Shown here: in pieces, positions 1-9,471 of the stretch
How the letters are laid out: every line of letters starts with the position of its first letter
Numbering within the stretch: position 1 is the stretch's first letter
NCBI GenBank assembly: GCA_003427395.1
Contig: BFEA01001040.1
Coordinates: forward strand, 147,743-185,893
DNA length: 38,151 bases
Direction of reading: 5' to 3'
Source of the DNA: Chara braunii
Lineage: Eukaryota > Streptophyta > Charophyceae > Charales > Characeae
The notes under the pieces: model-generated
What the model was told of the DNA's origin: nothing
What the model saw: the letters and a program-made list of their open reading frames with translations, nothing else
Databases searched by the model: none
Translations under genes and position numbers: made by a program

Positions 1-150
1 TGAGAATTTGGCTGATCAGAAAATAGAAGATAAGATTAAGTCTTAAGAGTTTATTTTTCCAAAATTTAAGAAACTGAATTTCTAATTGCGTAAGCGGCTT
101 GTGTAAGCACTAGATTAGAGCAAAAATATAGGAAATTAGAAGATGCAAAA

Positions 151-155
<5 letters not shown>

Positions 156-183
<28 letters not shown>
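156..183 (+). repeat. poly(A) tract, A28
   Basis: Uninterrupted run of 28 A. It follows TTGTT and precedes GGTTTTACT, with no clear flanking duplication. It is one of many long A or T runs in the window and could be a retroposon tail or simple homopolymer expansion. Confidence 0.9.
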
Positions 184-185
<2 letters not shown>

Positions 186-824
186 TTTTACTAGGAATCC
201 TACCAGGGGGTCTGTCTACAACGGTGGGCTGGCGGTATGTTGCTCAGGTGATCAGAGGTATCATTTTGGAGTTATCTGGAATGATCACAATAATCAGGTG
301 TTCAGGAATTTTCATCTAACGTCGACGGTCATTATTAATAAAGTGAAGGCAGAAATTAGACAGAACATTATTGCCGACTGAAGGAGACGAACTCGAGGAA
401 AAACCAGTGGCAGATCAGCACGGTGGTTCTTTAGAACTTGGAGTTTGAATGCACAGTTGGTCCTCTTTAAACCTGGTGGCGATTTTCAGTTTCCCTTGTG
501 GTTGCTGAAAGATGGAGAATGAGAGAATGACCCCTCAAGGGTTGGCTGCTTTTTTGTTAGGAGTACGATTTAGTACATTTAGGACCACATTAGGTTCGAT
601 GATAGGGAGGGGTGCACAGAGAGAGATTTAAGCGGATTTTTGTCTAAGGTAGAGGCACCTCTCTTAAGAAATTTTGTTTTTTTGGAAGTAAAGGGACACT
701 GGACTCGGTTTCCAGGAGCCTATAGTTGGGTATTGGCCCGAGCATGTGATGTACCGGGTTGTCTTGTGGGGTGTATTCCCGGGCCCCTGTCCTTGGATTT
801 GAAAAGAAATACGTGAACTTCCAC

Positions 825-847
825 AAAAAAAAAAAAAAAAAAAAAAA
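825..847 (+). repeat. poly(A) tract, A23
   Basis: Run of 23 A following CTTCCAC and preceding TGTAGGGCC. It sits just left of SINE copy 1. The upstream 200 bp may be the body of a poly(A)-tailed retroposon, but no family is recognised. Confidence 0.9.
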
Positions 848-904
848 TGTAGGGCCTCGCTACACTACTGTACACTCGACAATTTTTATTTATTGAAAAA
901 ATGT

Positions 905-1085
905 CAATGGCCTTGAGATATCATCATTGACCTGACCGGCCCCCAAGTAGAATGGTTTTATTTTGGTCAAAAAAAAAAAGGGGTTTTTTTTTTTTCTTTT
1001 TCTTGATGGTTGCATCTTTGGATTTGAACGTCCGTCTGCATTTCAACAGTTCATGCATTGGGTGTACCAACTGTACAATTTTCTG
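905..1085 (-). mobile_element. tRNA-derived SINE, copy 1 (degenerate)
   Basis: On the minus strand the right end shows a decayed pol III A box, TTGTACAGTTGG (1067-1078), and a B-box-like ACGTTCAAATCC (1020-1031). Downstream of the tRNA-like head, the body near 909-943 matches the same part of the second copy at 6868-7015: both carry GAGRTATCATC, a GACC-type block, then GGTTTTA. An A-run/T-run of about 36 nt (around 970-1005) has replaced part of the body relative to copy 2. Both copies also share CTTCAACAGTTCA or a close variant between the boxes. Non-autonomous, presumably mobilised by a LINE; the partner is not identified. Confidence 0.55.
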
Positions 1086-1264
1086 TCAGACTCTCAAAAA
1101 CCCTGTCAGACTCTTTTTTTTTTTTCCTTTTTTTTTTTCTTCTTCTTTTTTGCTTCTGAAACAGAGGCTCCCATCTATTCCCAAACGTCAGATCGTGGCG
1201 GCACCCAATTGGTTGAAAGCCTGAAGCACAACTTTTTTTCTTTTTTGTTTTTTTTTTCTGACAA
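1086..1264. repeat. T-rich low-complexity sequence
   Basis: Long T runs interrupted by C and G (about 1112-1155 and 1231-1258). Translations on either strand are Phe or Lys runs and are not genes. Nothing else is recognised. Confidence 0.7.
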
Positions 1265-1375
1265 TGCTCCGAGGATGAGTCCTAAAACTGATGAGTCCTA
1301 AAACGGATGCTCCGAGGATTAGTGTAATGAAGACGACAAAAAAACTAAGCTTTTCCGATGATTCATCCTCGGAGC
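1265..1375. repeat. short direct and inverted repeats around TCCGAGGAT
   Basis: TGCTCCGAGGAT occurs at 1265-1276 and 1308-1319. Its inverse, ATCCTCGGAGC, lies at 1365-1375. Between the first two, GATGAGTCCTAAAAC is duplicated with a 16-bp period (1274-1288 and 1290-1304). The outer arms could pair into a stem with a loop of about 45 nt. Origin unknown; possibly the edge of a small inverted-repeat element. Confidence 0.7.
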
Positions 1376-1663
1376 CCGAGGATGCCCCGAGGAGTGTCTA
1401 ACGACGCCCTTACTCTCCACGGCAGGATTCTTCTTTTATTCCGGCCAGACTCCATGCTGCCTCTCCAAATTCGGGCGCTCATTGTCGCCGTTGGCCCTGA
1501 CGCCACCGCCGCTGCCACTGGCCCCAACGCCACTGTCGCTGCCCCCAAAACCGTCGTCGCTGCCCCCTGCGGTGACCTATGCTGCTCCGCCGTTGCAAGT
1601 GTTCTTTTGTTGTTTTGTATATTTTTTTCCTTTCATCCAGCCAATTCAATCATTGGCAATAGA
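1376..1663. other. non-coding stretch, no gene recognised
   Basis: A GC-richer stretch (1480-1590) gives Ala/Pro-rich translations on both strands. It has no domain, no codon signal I can defend and no neighbouring exon. I see nothing else here. Confidence 0.35.
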
Positions 1664-1778
1664 TCAGTCTATCAATCAATCAATCTATCAATCAATCAAT
1701 CAATCAATAATCAATCAATCAATCAATCAATCAATAATCAATCAATCCATTAATCAATCCACACACACACATACATAC
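1664..1778. repeat. (TCAA)n tetranucleotide microsatellite with (CA)n end
   Basis: About 90 bp of ATCA/TCAA repeats, with occasional ATCT and ATAATCA interruptions, run directly into (CA)n and CATA repeats at 1759-1778. Simple sequence; the long open frame across it (Asn-Gln-Ser-Ile repeats) is an artefact. Confidence 0.95.
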
Positions 1779-1896
1779 GTTTTTTTTTTGTTTTCTTTTC
1801 CCCCCAAAACTTTGTACTCCCTCGGTGGTTTTGGACACGCGCAACCCAGTGGGGGATGTGCGTTCAGTTTCTCCCATCGTATGCCACGTGGCGCTA

Positions 1897-1974
1897 TCGA
1901 ACACGTTTGAACCCGCGCATGTGAGTTATGAATGCGCGCGTTTGAACGTGAACGTGTGTCAAACACGTTCAAAC
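1897..1974. repeat. inverted repeat built on GTTTGAACGTG
   Basis: GTTTGAACGTG (1940-1950) is the exact reverse complement of CACGTTCAAAC (1964-1974), giving an 11-bp stem and 13-nt loop. A third related piece, AACACGTTTGAAC, lies at about 1899-1911, so either side can pair. No gene borders it; it could be a transcription-factor dyad or part of a small transposable element. Confidence 0.7.
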
Positions 1975-2172
1975 GGTTATATAGTCTCAAAGATAAACAT
2001 AAAAAACATACATAGGTGAGTGCAACAACATTTCTCGCCAACCCTCATGTTATTTTCCAGGTCACATAGTTCGTTCAAAAACCCTCGTTATTCTCTTTTT
2101 TACCCTTCCTTACATAAGACATAGAATCAATCAACCTAACTTATGAATGTGATTGACATGTCAGTTTATATG

Positions 2173-2590
2173 ACTAGGCCACACCAACTTATGGTTCCCT
2201 AACCTGTTAAAACAAATATACGTAAGGCATAGGACCAAACCACACCAACTTATGGTATGACCAGTTTCTGCCTAGACGATCGACATAAGGCGTATGATCG
2301 GGCCGCACCAACTTATGGTGAGGCTGGTCAGCCTGAATGTTCGGCATACACAAAGAGTTAAACCTCCTCAACTTATGAGGGGTCAACTTTGGCCTAACCA
2401 ACAACAAAAGGCATATGACCAGAATACACCAACTTATGATGTACCTAGCCAGCCCAAACAGTGACATATGGCATAGAGTCAGGCTACCCAACTTCTGAGT
2501 AGTCTAACCACGCCTAAACAAGCAACATGTATGTGTGATCGAACAACCCACAACTTATGCGTTCGCCTTGTTTCCGCAATACAACTACAT
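2173..2590. repeat. hairpin array, block 1 (seven regular monomers)
   Basis: Cores at 2186, 2247, 2310, 2370, 2431, 2490 and 2552. Each has a counterpart in block 2 at +782 to +787 bp, in the same order and with matching individual flanks (for example the CCTCA/TGAGG monomer at 2370 and 3154). The two blocks are therefore copies of one higher-order unit. The last monomer ends in a GTTCGCC block shared with block 2. Confidence 0.85.
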
Positions 2591-2954
2591 TCAATAAGTA
2601 AGATCACAAGTTCTTTCTGTCTTCAAACGAGTGGTCCGGTCACCTCAACTTATAAGGATCCCCATCCAAACATCAGTTTATGTTTAGAAAGAAAAATAGT
2701 CAAGTTTTATATTATCTCGCTGACTTTTGTATTATCAAGGGCATAGGACCAACTTCCCAACTTATGGATGAGTCAGCCTGCCCAAAGTTACCACTCAATT
2801 TTATACTCTGAATCTTATTTCTCCTCTACTTTATCTGCTACTGGCTTATATGGCTAGATCTCCCAACTAATGGCATCCAGCCTGCTAATGATATACATAG
2901 TACATAGTTGTATCGGGTTGTATACTCAGGTTCCACTTATTTTCGTGGCTCATG

Positions 2955-3372
2955 ACTTGGTCACACCAACTTATGGCGTGACTAGCCTGCCAAAAACAAG
3001 TAAACATAAGACATATGACTGATCCACACCAACTTATGGTGTGGTCAGTTTCTGCCTAGACAATCGACATAAGGCTTATGACCGGGCCGCACCAACTTAT
3101 GGTGAGGCTGAGCAGCCTGAACATTTGGCATACACAAAGAACTGAACCACCTCAACTTATGAGGGGTCCAGCCTATGCCTGAACAAATGACAAGAGGCAT
3201 ATAACTAGACCAAACCAACTTATGGTGTGACTAGTTAGCCTAAACAATGACATATAGCGTAGAACTAGGCTACTCAACTTATGAGCAACCTAGCTCCGCC
3301 TAAAACAAGCAACAGGTGTGTGTGACCGAACAACCCGCAACTTATGCGTTCGCCCAGCCTCCGCGACACAAT
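2955..3372. repeat. hairpin array, block 2 (seven regular monomers)
   Basis: Cores at 2968, 3031, 3094, 3154, 3217, 3276 and 3339. Several monomers here have longer stems than in block 1. At 3031 a 12-bp stem with one bulged T forms (CTGA + CCACACCA against TGGTGTGG + TCAG). At 3276 outer CTAGG/CCTAG arms pair outside an internal loop. Array homology fades past 3372. Confidence 0.85.
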
Positions 3373-5040
3373 AACAAATAAAGTCACATTTTCATTTTGT
3401 CTGAATTCACACAAGTTATCTGAATTTCTCATACACACTTGTTAATTTAGCCCCTTTTTAAATCATATCCTGAAATGAAAGCAACTAAAAGTAATAGTTT
3501 TCTCAATCATACTTGCAAGCACACAATAGCAAAGGGTAATATAGTTTAGGGGATGAGATCACACGTGTAAATCGATCGTTATACCTGAGTGTTCCTTGCC
3601 TCCAGAACCCCGTCTGGGCTCCGGCAGAGCTTCCTCAATCGGTGGGCGGACCTCCCATAAGGTTTTGTTGCGGTCCTACGGGTTGCAATCGCGCTTGCCA
3701 CCTTCCTCTCGTAACTTTATATTAGACTCAGAGTAAGAAGGGCAGAAGGATGGGTTTCCGACGCTCGAGATTCAGGAGAGGGACAGACTCAACTCGCAGG
3801 AGATGACCTTGTTATCTTCAATCTCTTAAGGGCCCCACAATGACGACCAAAAGAGGATGCAGTGAATCTGGCCGCATCACGGCCAAAAACGCAAATAACA
3901 GTCTCCTAACAGTCTCTCAAGTCGCAACAGTAACCCGTCCACAAAGGCCCAATCACACTCTCAAACCACTGCACTCCAACCACTGGCCAGGACGCAATTA
4001 CGCAGCCTAGAAACGCACCGCTCAATTGAAGCACGCCCCCATGCTCTGCTCCGGAGTGTAGGAAAAATTCAACAAGCTCAGCTCAACTGCACCAAGCTCA
4101 CTAGTTTTGCGTAGTAACAACGCCTCCAAGTAGCGGATGATGCAAAACAAAGTAGGTCCAGCATAGTGCGGAAGTAGATGCACCAAAATACGGTAGGACT
4201 CAACAACTCATTTTCTGCGCCCACAACAGTTGTTCGTAGTGGTCAAGCAAAAAAAAAGGCAAAACCCAGCAACAACAGTTACTGTAATGGAAGCGAAACG
4301 CAACAGTGGTAACCCCGCAGGGCAATCTCTGCAACTTTCTGTTGGTTATGGGAACCACCGCAGCTGAAAGCCTTACTAGCCCTAACTACCGGTAGCACTA
4401 ACTACACGTTTGTGTAGCAGCACCTTATCGAGACTGTAGCACCGCCTGAGTTGTTGTTGCACCAATACCCAGTTGCTCTAAGCCCGAATAACCGCTCAAC
4501 CTTTTCACACGCTGTCACGACATCAACGATGTTAAGTAGTAGCAACAAGTTTTTACTACAATAGCAGATTGCCTTCAAGTCAACAGCAATAGCAGTTTCT
4601 TCCACGACAGCCGAATTTTATCGCAGGTCGACAATTCAAGGATGGTTGCTGCAGACTTTGCCAAGTCGAAGAGCAATGATGGGAAGTACAGCACTGGCTC
4701 AACAGGAATCGCAACAACTCAATAAAGTGGTGGCCTATTTCCGAGCACAATAGTTACGCGGTTAAGAACAATGTCATTCGGACCTTCATAGCAGAAGTCG
4801 AATCAAGTGTCATAACCATGTATGACGAGTAGCTGACTGAGCGGACGACAAAAACGTGCTTCGAAGTCACAATTTTGGAGTGGGTGACAGCAACCGCTGT
4901 ACCGATCAATACCAACAACAACAGCAACCCATCCTCCAAGAGCATACTCCTAGGCTCATCTGCATATGATCAGCCTTTACGTGAAGCTTCAGCAGGTATA
5001 GAGCTCTTGTAGTGAAGGCTTCTCTCAGTGTCCCTGCGCT
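3373..5040. other. long stretch with no gene recognised
   Basis: CAA/CAACAG-rich, moderately AT-rich sequence without a convincing open frame; the longest frames (about 65 codons) resemble nothing. It could be UTR or intron of an unseen gene, or decayed element body. No terminal repeats, tRNA or strong dyads were found by eye. Confidence 0.4.
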
Positions 5041-6866
5041 TATCTCTCTTCCACCACCCCTTCTTTCCCTCACCTCCTGTGCATCTTATTGAAACCGTCG
5101 CCAGGTCCATGCTACCACACTTGATCGCTTGCTTGACCAGGTTCCTTCAAGTCGGCGGAAGCACCTAAATGAGCGGAGTTTCTTCTACCACGCACACCCT
5201 GGTGAGACGAAAGGAGGTTACTGCATCGTCTGTGATGTGTACGAGAACCAACTCCAAGTTCGCTATTACAGCGAGCACACAATAATCGGGCTCGCCCAGT
5301 ACTCACCAAATGTATTAAATAAAAGTGAATCCTTCGCTTGAATTATGGGAAAATACACTGTACCTTGCCCGATGCGCCAAACTGTAATCAACTTCGAGCC
5401 TGGGTCAGAATAGGTGAATCAAGTGCGGCTTTGATTCATCAACGAGCCTAAAAAAAATCAAAAAAATACGGTAACTAATCACGATGACGAGCCGGGTGGC
5501 GATCTGCACAATGATAGCCCAATCAGACACCTCAATAACCAGGGTCTACAGTGCGATCGCTATTTGTAGAATCTTTGACCACTACCAGCGGGACCACCTC
5601 GATGAAAGCAGCCTTGATGGAAGCAAACATCACGTGCCCAACGATCATCCAAATGAAAACAAATCTCCCGTTAGATTACGGAAAACCAATTCTCAACCTT
5701 GTACGCAAAGAGGTAGAGGTAGTTACGTCCACGCTTCTTCCATCGACAGAATGAGCATAATCTGAATGAATCTTCCAAAGAACATGGGTGGACACATAGC
5801 CAAACTCCTCAAGTACTTCGAGGCCACATGTCGTAGCTTGACGTTCGGCTCCTTCTGCATCGCAGTGCTGTTGCGCTCATCTTCTTTCCTCTAGGTAAGC
5901 CTCTCTCTCTCCCTCTCTCTTTCAGTCACTCATCCTCTTCTTACTTTCTCCTCGTCAGTTTTCCCGTTTCACGATTTCGTTCATTTTTTCCTCGTACCTC
6001 GCGCACCTCTGTTTTCTTACAGCGCCAAAATGAGCACTCCACCCCTGAATCTAACACCGCGATTCATCTTGCAATACTAAGAAACCCTGAAATCGAGTTT
6101 TAGATCGCCCGATTCCATTAAGAAATGGGCGATTTGTTCGTTTTCTTTTGCACCATATCCGTGTCTCCAACACCCTCCACACACCTTATTCTCTTACTAC
6201 CTCCTAACCTATTGACTTATCGACCGAACAAAGCTCACCATCTAACCCGCCCGGGGCAAAAACCCCGAGGTCAACTCCTTTCTCGCTCACTTTCACTCAA
6301 AAACACTCGGCCTTGCCTCCTTCACCTTTGTCGAAACTTGTTTTTACCATCGTCATCTCCGTCCTCGTTTTTCCAAAGTACGTGGCGCGGGTTCGCGCCG
6401 AGGTTCACTCCACCCGCTTGCCCCTTTCCTCTAGTCGTCTGCGCTAACTCTAGTCTTTCATCTCCTTGTCCCTCTCCTCCCTTGTTGGAGCTCTGCTGCC
6501 GCACATGCTTATCCGTCCGCGTATCAAACACGACCTTGACATTTACCTCCTTCTTACGCCCGCCCGACATCAGCTCGGCCACCAGTCCAAGCACAAGGAC
6601 CGTGCCCTCAACAGACACTTCGAGCGCCAGTCCAACTGGCTAACGCGGTCAAGAGAACTAAGGCAACCACGAAGAGCACGGTGGTCTGCCCAGATCATGA
6701 CGATGACAATCTGAATAAACAGTCGCTTGATGACGATACGAAAAAAAAAACAAAAAATCAGACCCTGCTCCTTATTCTATACGTACCATCGTCGGGCCGG
6801 GGCCATTCTAATCTTTCTTGTTGCATTCCAATTTTAACGGATGTCCCAAAGGACCTTGGTCGACTA
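5041..6866. other. long stretch with no gene recognised; pyrimidine-rich parts
   Basis: TC-rich blocks lie at about 5890-5950 and 6290-6490. CTCTAGGTAAGCC near 5890 and CTTTCAGTCA near 5930 look like splice donor and acceptor, but no coding frame connects to them. Minus-strand 6322-6618 is open for 98 codons (Gly/Lys/Asp-rich) and plus-strand 6125-6643 for 172; neither resembles a family and each shadows the other. A promoter/5'-UTR-like region is possible but unproven. Confidence 0.35.
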
Positions 6867-6867
6867 T

Positions 6868-7015
6868 GACGACCTCGAGGTATCATCGTGACGCTGACCA
6901 GCCTCAAGCACCTTAGACCATTTGGTTTTACTCATAAAGTTTCATCATCTGGGTTCGAACACGGGTTTATACTTCAACAGTTCAAAGGTGTTCCAACTGA
7001 GCTACTCCTTGGGTA
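6868..7015 (-). mobile_element. tRNA-derived SINE, copy 2
   Basis: Read on the minus strand, the head carries a perfect pol III A box, TAGCTCAGTTGG (plus 6993-7004). About 30 nt downstream is a B-box-like GTGTTCGAACCC (plus 6951-6962). Seven bases before T8 mimic a tRNA acceptor strand (start near 7011). The body then runs to a GACC/GAGGTATCATC block (6870-6907) shared with copy 1 at 905-1085. The anticodon region is not tRNA-like enough for a functional tRNA. Such elements are transcribed by pol III from the internal boxes and moved by a LINE. Confidence 0.65.
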
Positions 7016-7092
7016 TTACGGCTGGTCCCGAGACCGCTATCCGGCCGCGTCCCAAGATGGGACGAAAAATAAATAAGAATAATAATAAAAAA

Positions 7093-7127
7093 CTAGCTAA
7101 GCGCTGGCGGTGCGGGCCACGCCCGCA
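7093..7127 (-). other. candidate Helitron 3' terminus (hairpin + CTAG|T)
   Basis: On the minus strand a 7-bp hairpin (TGCGGGC, 3-nt loop, GCCCGCA; plus 7111-7127) is followed 14 nt later by CTAG (plus 7096-7093) and then T. Helitrons end in a GC-rich hairpin 10-12 nt before a CTRR 3' end and insert before T. Orientation and position agree with the minus-strand Helitron remains to the right; spacing is slightly long. Copy B lacks this segment, so no second terminus confirms it. Confidence 0.35.
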
Positions 7128-7189
7128 GAAATTAAAAGTAACTGACTATGAAGTCCAATTTTAATTCACGAATTAAAAAAATGACAAAT

Positions 7190-7390
7190 AGAAGAAAAAA
7201 AAAGTAAGAGAAAGGGCGATGAGAGACAGAGATAGACAAAGAAAGAAAAAAAAAAAAAAAAAAAAAAAATAGATAGATAGAAAAATAGATAGATAGATAG
7301 AGAGATCGATAGAGAGAGCGAAAAAAAAAAAAAAAAAAAAAAAAGATAGGGAGAGATAGATAGTATAGAGAGAGAGAGAGAGAGAGTAGC
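7190..7390. repeat. (GATA)n / (GA)n / poly(A) compound microsatellite
   Basis: A24 at 7246-7269, GATA repeats at 7270-7315, a second A24 at 7321-7344, then GATA/(GA)n to about 7386. All open frames here (Phe, Leu-Ser repeats on the minus strand) are simple-sequence artefacts. Confidence 0.95.
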
Positions 7391-7569
7391 AACAAAAGAG
7401 CAAGGAATAAAAAAAAACGAACACAAGAAAAAAAGTTTGATATGAAGATTTTTCGTTTCATTTAAATAAGCAAGGGGCCGTAGTATGATCAGGCCACAAT
7501 TATTGCGTAGTGGGATGAATATTGACTTAAAAAAGCGGAATAATATTATGTCAAAATGATTTAAGTTAT

Positions 7570-7611
7570 CTCCCTCTCTCCCTCTTTCTCTCTCTCTCTC
7601 TCTCTCTCTCT
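7570..7611. repeat. (CT)n tract at left edge of Helitron copy A
   Basis: CT/CCCT repeats that precede the CTCTCTTGTAGGGGCA start of copy A. The equivalent tract in copy B (10303-10358) is longer and purer. Confidence 0.95.
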
Positions 7612-7639
7612 TTTCTTTTATGTATTTGTCTTTTCCTTT

Positions 7640-9392
7640 CCATCTCTCTTGTAGGGGCAATTACGTAACTGAAACCGAAGACGACCATCTAAAAATTTGT
7701 CATTAAGGCAACTGCCCAATCAACATCTTTGTCTTCCTATTTCTCTTATAAAACCAATCAACTTCCTTCACTGGAACGATACTCTTGCAATACCTCACGA
7801 ACAGAAACTCGGTGCAACACTTTGCGACGATATCCCTCGAAAGTTCCAAATCGAGTCTGTTTTTGTCTATTGTAATCGAGATGAATTGAAGCATCCACAC
7901 ATCTTCAAATGTTCGTACTCGTATTCAATTTTGTTGCTGCTTCCACAATATCTTGCACCCTGTGAGAACTATCAAGTTATGACAGGTGCGCAAATGTCTT
8001 TTTCAGACCAATAGATTCAACAGAGTCATACATGATAATGTTAAAATTATAAGAACTTAGTTATTCCAATGGTCTTCTATGGACATGTAGATGGTCTCTT
8101 GATGGTGTATGAGTGGGCACAACACAACTGACAGTAGACATAGTAGTCGTAGTGGTCGACAAAACAGAAACAACAACAGAAGTAGGGACAATCGACGTTT
8201 GACATATTGGAGGGTGAAGTATAATTCGTAAGTCGTTGAAAATTTAGAGGAGATGCTGCTTGAAGGGGTAGTCTATGGACCGAAGCGGAATGAGGAGTGA
8301 AAAAAGCAACCACGAGAGGAATCTTTTTGAGAAGCTACTGTATCCGTGCATATCTGTGAAAGGATTGGGGAATGGTCCATTCTGTCGGACAATGTGGCAA
8401 ATCTAATGTCATCCTAGTAATCTTCTCATTAGAGAGAGTCGTGAACTCATCGGTCAAAAGTGATTGCGATATGAAAGAAGCCTTCAAATTTGAAACATTC
8501 AACAGGTTTGACGGAAGAGGGAATCGTCGTTCAAAATGTATTTTTCACTCCATGAAGTTTTTTTCATATTCGTTCATGTTTTACGATTGTGACACTTTTG
8601 ATGAACATTTCAAAAAACACCTCAGCCAAAACATTATGGATGTCAACCTTCTTCGCATCGTCAAACCATCTAGCAAGGTAAGCGCGCGGATTCTGAGTGC
8701 GGATTGTTGGTGCATTGTTATCATCAGGCACCACAATAACCCCCGAAGATTTTGTGGTTGCGATGTGGCGCAAACATCTCTTTCTCGTCCACTGCGTTGA
8801 GATTGCGAACACGGATTATGAACACGTGCACGTCCAGCGAACTATGCACAAAACGAAATAGATGCAAGTGCATCATCAAGGAGCGCATTCAGCGCTCTCA
8901 TCATCTGAGTTCCCGTTTCATCAACAATAGGTTGTCGTCTCACCTGATTATCAGCCAAGGTAGGCTCCGACACTTCGAGAGAAATCCAAAAGATTAGTTT
9001 TCGCACCACAATTTTTTTTTTCTTGAATGTAGATTCAACACAGTCTTCTTTCGAATTGCCCATAACGTTATCATCCTCATCATCGACAAAAGTAAGGTAT
9101 CCGTTGGCACGACAATCGTTACCACCCCCCTTCACAACCATGTTCTCAGCATCATCAAGGGTATTCCATTGCAAATATCGACGTTCAACCTCACCAAGAA
9201 CATGATGATCGTCCCAAGGATGTTCACTTCCAAGATTCATCGACCTCTCATCATTTTCACTTTTCTTTTACCTCTCCGAATGTTCGGCTCCAACTTTTAA
9301 CGTAACATTCGTATTATATTAAGTGATATTGTTGTTTCTCATTGTTTTCCTTTTAGCATGAGTGTCATACTTATGCAGCATTCGGAAGTCGC
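7640..9392 (-). pseudogene. Helitron copy A, region downstream of helicase
   Basis: Minus-strand sequence following the helicase C-terminus, colinear with 10388-12180 of copy B. Conserved peptide islands recur in both copies: an acidic DDEDDN stretch (about 9070), SEPTLADNQ (about 8965), a RAYLARWFDDAKKV block (about 8665-8690), LPLQAASPLNFQRL (about 8230-8275) and WMLQFISITI (about 7870-7900). They lie in different frames with stops between, so no single protein is readable. Conservation in two diverged copies suggests a former coding sequence (C-terminal extension or second protein). I do not recognise a domain. Plant Helitrons sometimes carry RPA-like genes, but I see no OB-fold motif. Confidence 0.5.
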
Positions 9393-9471
9393 CTGCAAAG
9401 AAAAAATATGACATAAGTATTAGGAATGCCAACACTCGATGAAAAAAAAAAAAAAAGATTCATCCAAAAAG

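Larger units (their letters stand above)
1..904. other. non-coding stretch, no gene recognised
   Basis: Short open frames here are either poly(A)-derived (a Lys run) or resemble no family I know. The stretch holds an A28 tract (156-183) and an A23 tract (825-847). The second tract ends a block reading toward it, so 600-847 could be the 3' end of a retroposed sequence, but I see no flanking direct repeat or family motif that proves it. Confidence 0.4.
2130..3372. repeat. tandem array of ~61-bp monomers, each a dyad around AACTTATG
   Basis: At least 17 monomers carry the core AACTTATG or a one-base variant. Core starts are 2138, 2186, 2247, 2310, 2370, 2431, 2490, 2552, 2647, 2759, 2865, 2968, 3031, 3094, 3154, 3217, 3276 and 3339. 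Within each block the spacing is 59-63 bp. Around the core, flanks differ between monomers yet stay complementary: CACCA/TGGTG, CCTCA/TGAGG, CTCA/TGAG, GTCACACCA/TGGCGTGAC, CCACACCA/TGGTGTGG. Between cores a looser consensus appears (a CATA-type motif, a CCAG/CTAG block, GCCT-AAACAA). No protein frame persists. I do not recognise the family. It could be structured non-coding RNA repeats, a satellite, or part of an LTR or leader. Confidence 0.85.

Noticed and set aside
151-381. 76-codon frame beginning with a Lys run
   Set aside because: It starts in poly(A) and the remainder resembles no family.
1286-1312. CTGATGAG motif suggesting a hammerhead ribozyme
   Set aside because: After CTGATGAG a TCC/GGA stem can form, but the GAAA core strand and the cleavage-site stem do not follow. 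The motif comes from a 16-bp duplication.
2207-2491. 94-codon minus-strand frame with repeated HKLV and PYV motifs in the hairpin array
   Set aside because: Period varies (59-63 bp), so the frame is not conserved between monomers. The repeats reflect the DNA array, not protein.
6125-6643. 172-codon plus-strand frame, and 98-codon minus frame inside it
   Set aside because: No similarity recognised, strongly biased Ser/Pro/Leu content from TC-rich DNA, and no splice or neighbour support.
6951-7011. Functional tRNA gene on the minus strand
   Set aside because: A and B boxes are present, but no proper anticodon stem or paired acceptor end; the fused body shared with a second copy shows it is a SINE.
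7132-7660. Overlapping minus-strand frames rich in Phe, Leu and Ser (possible membrane protein)
   Set aside because: Entirely generated by poly(A), GATA and GA repeats.
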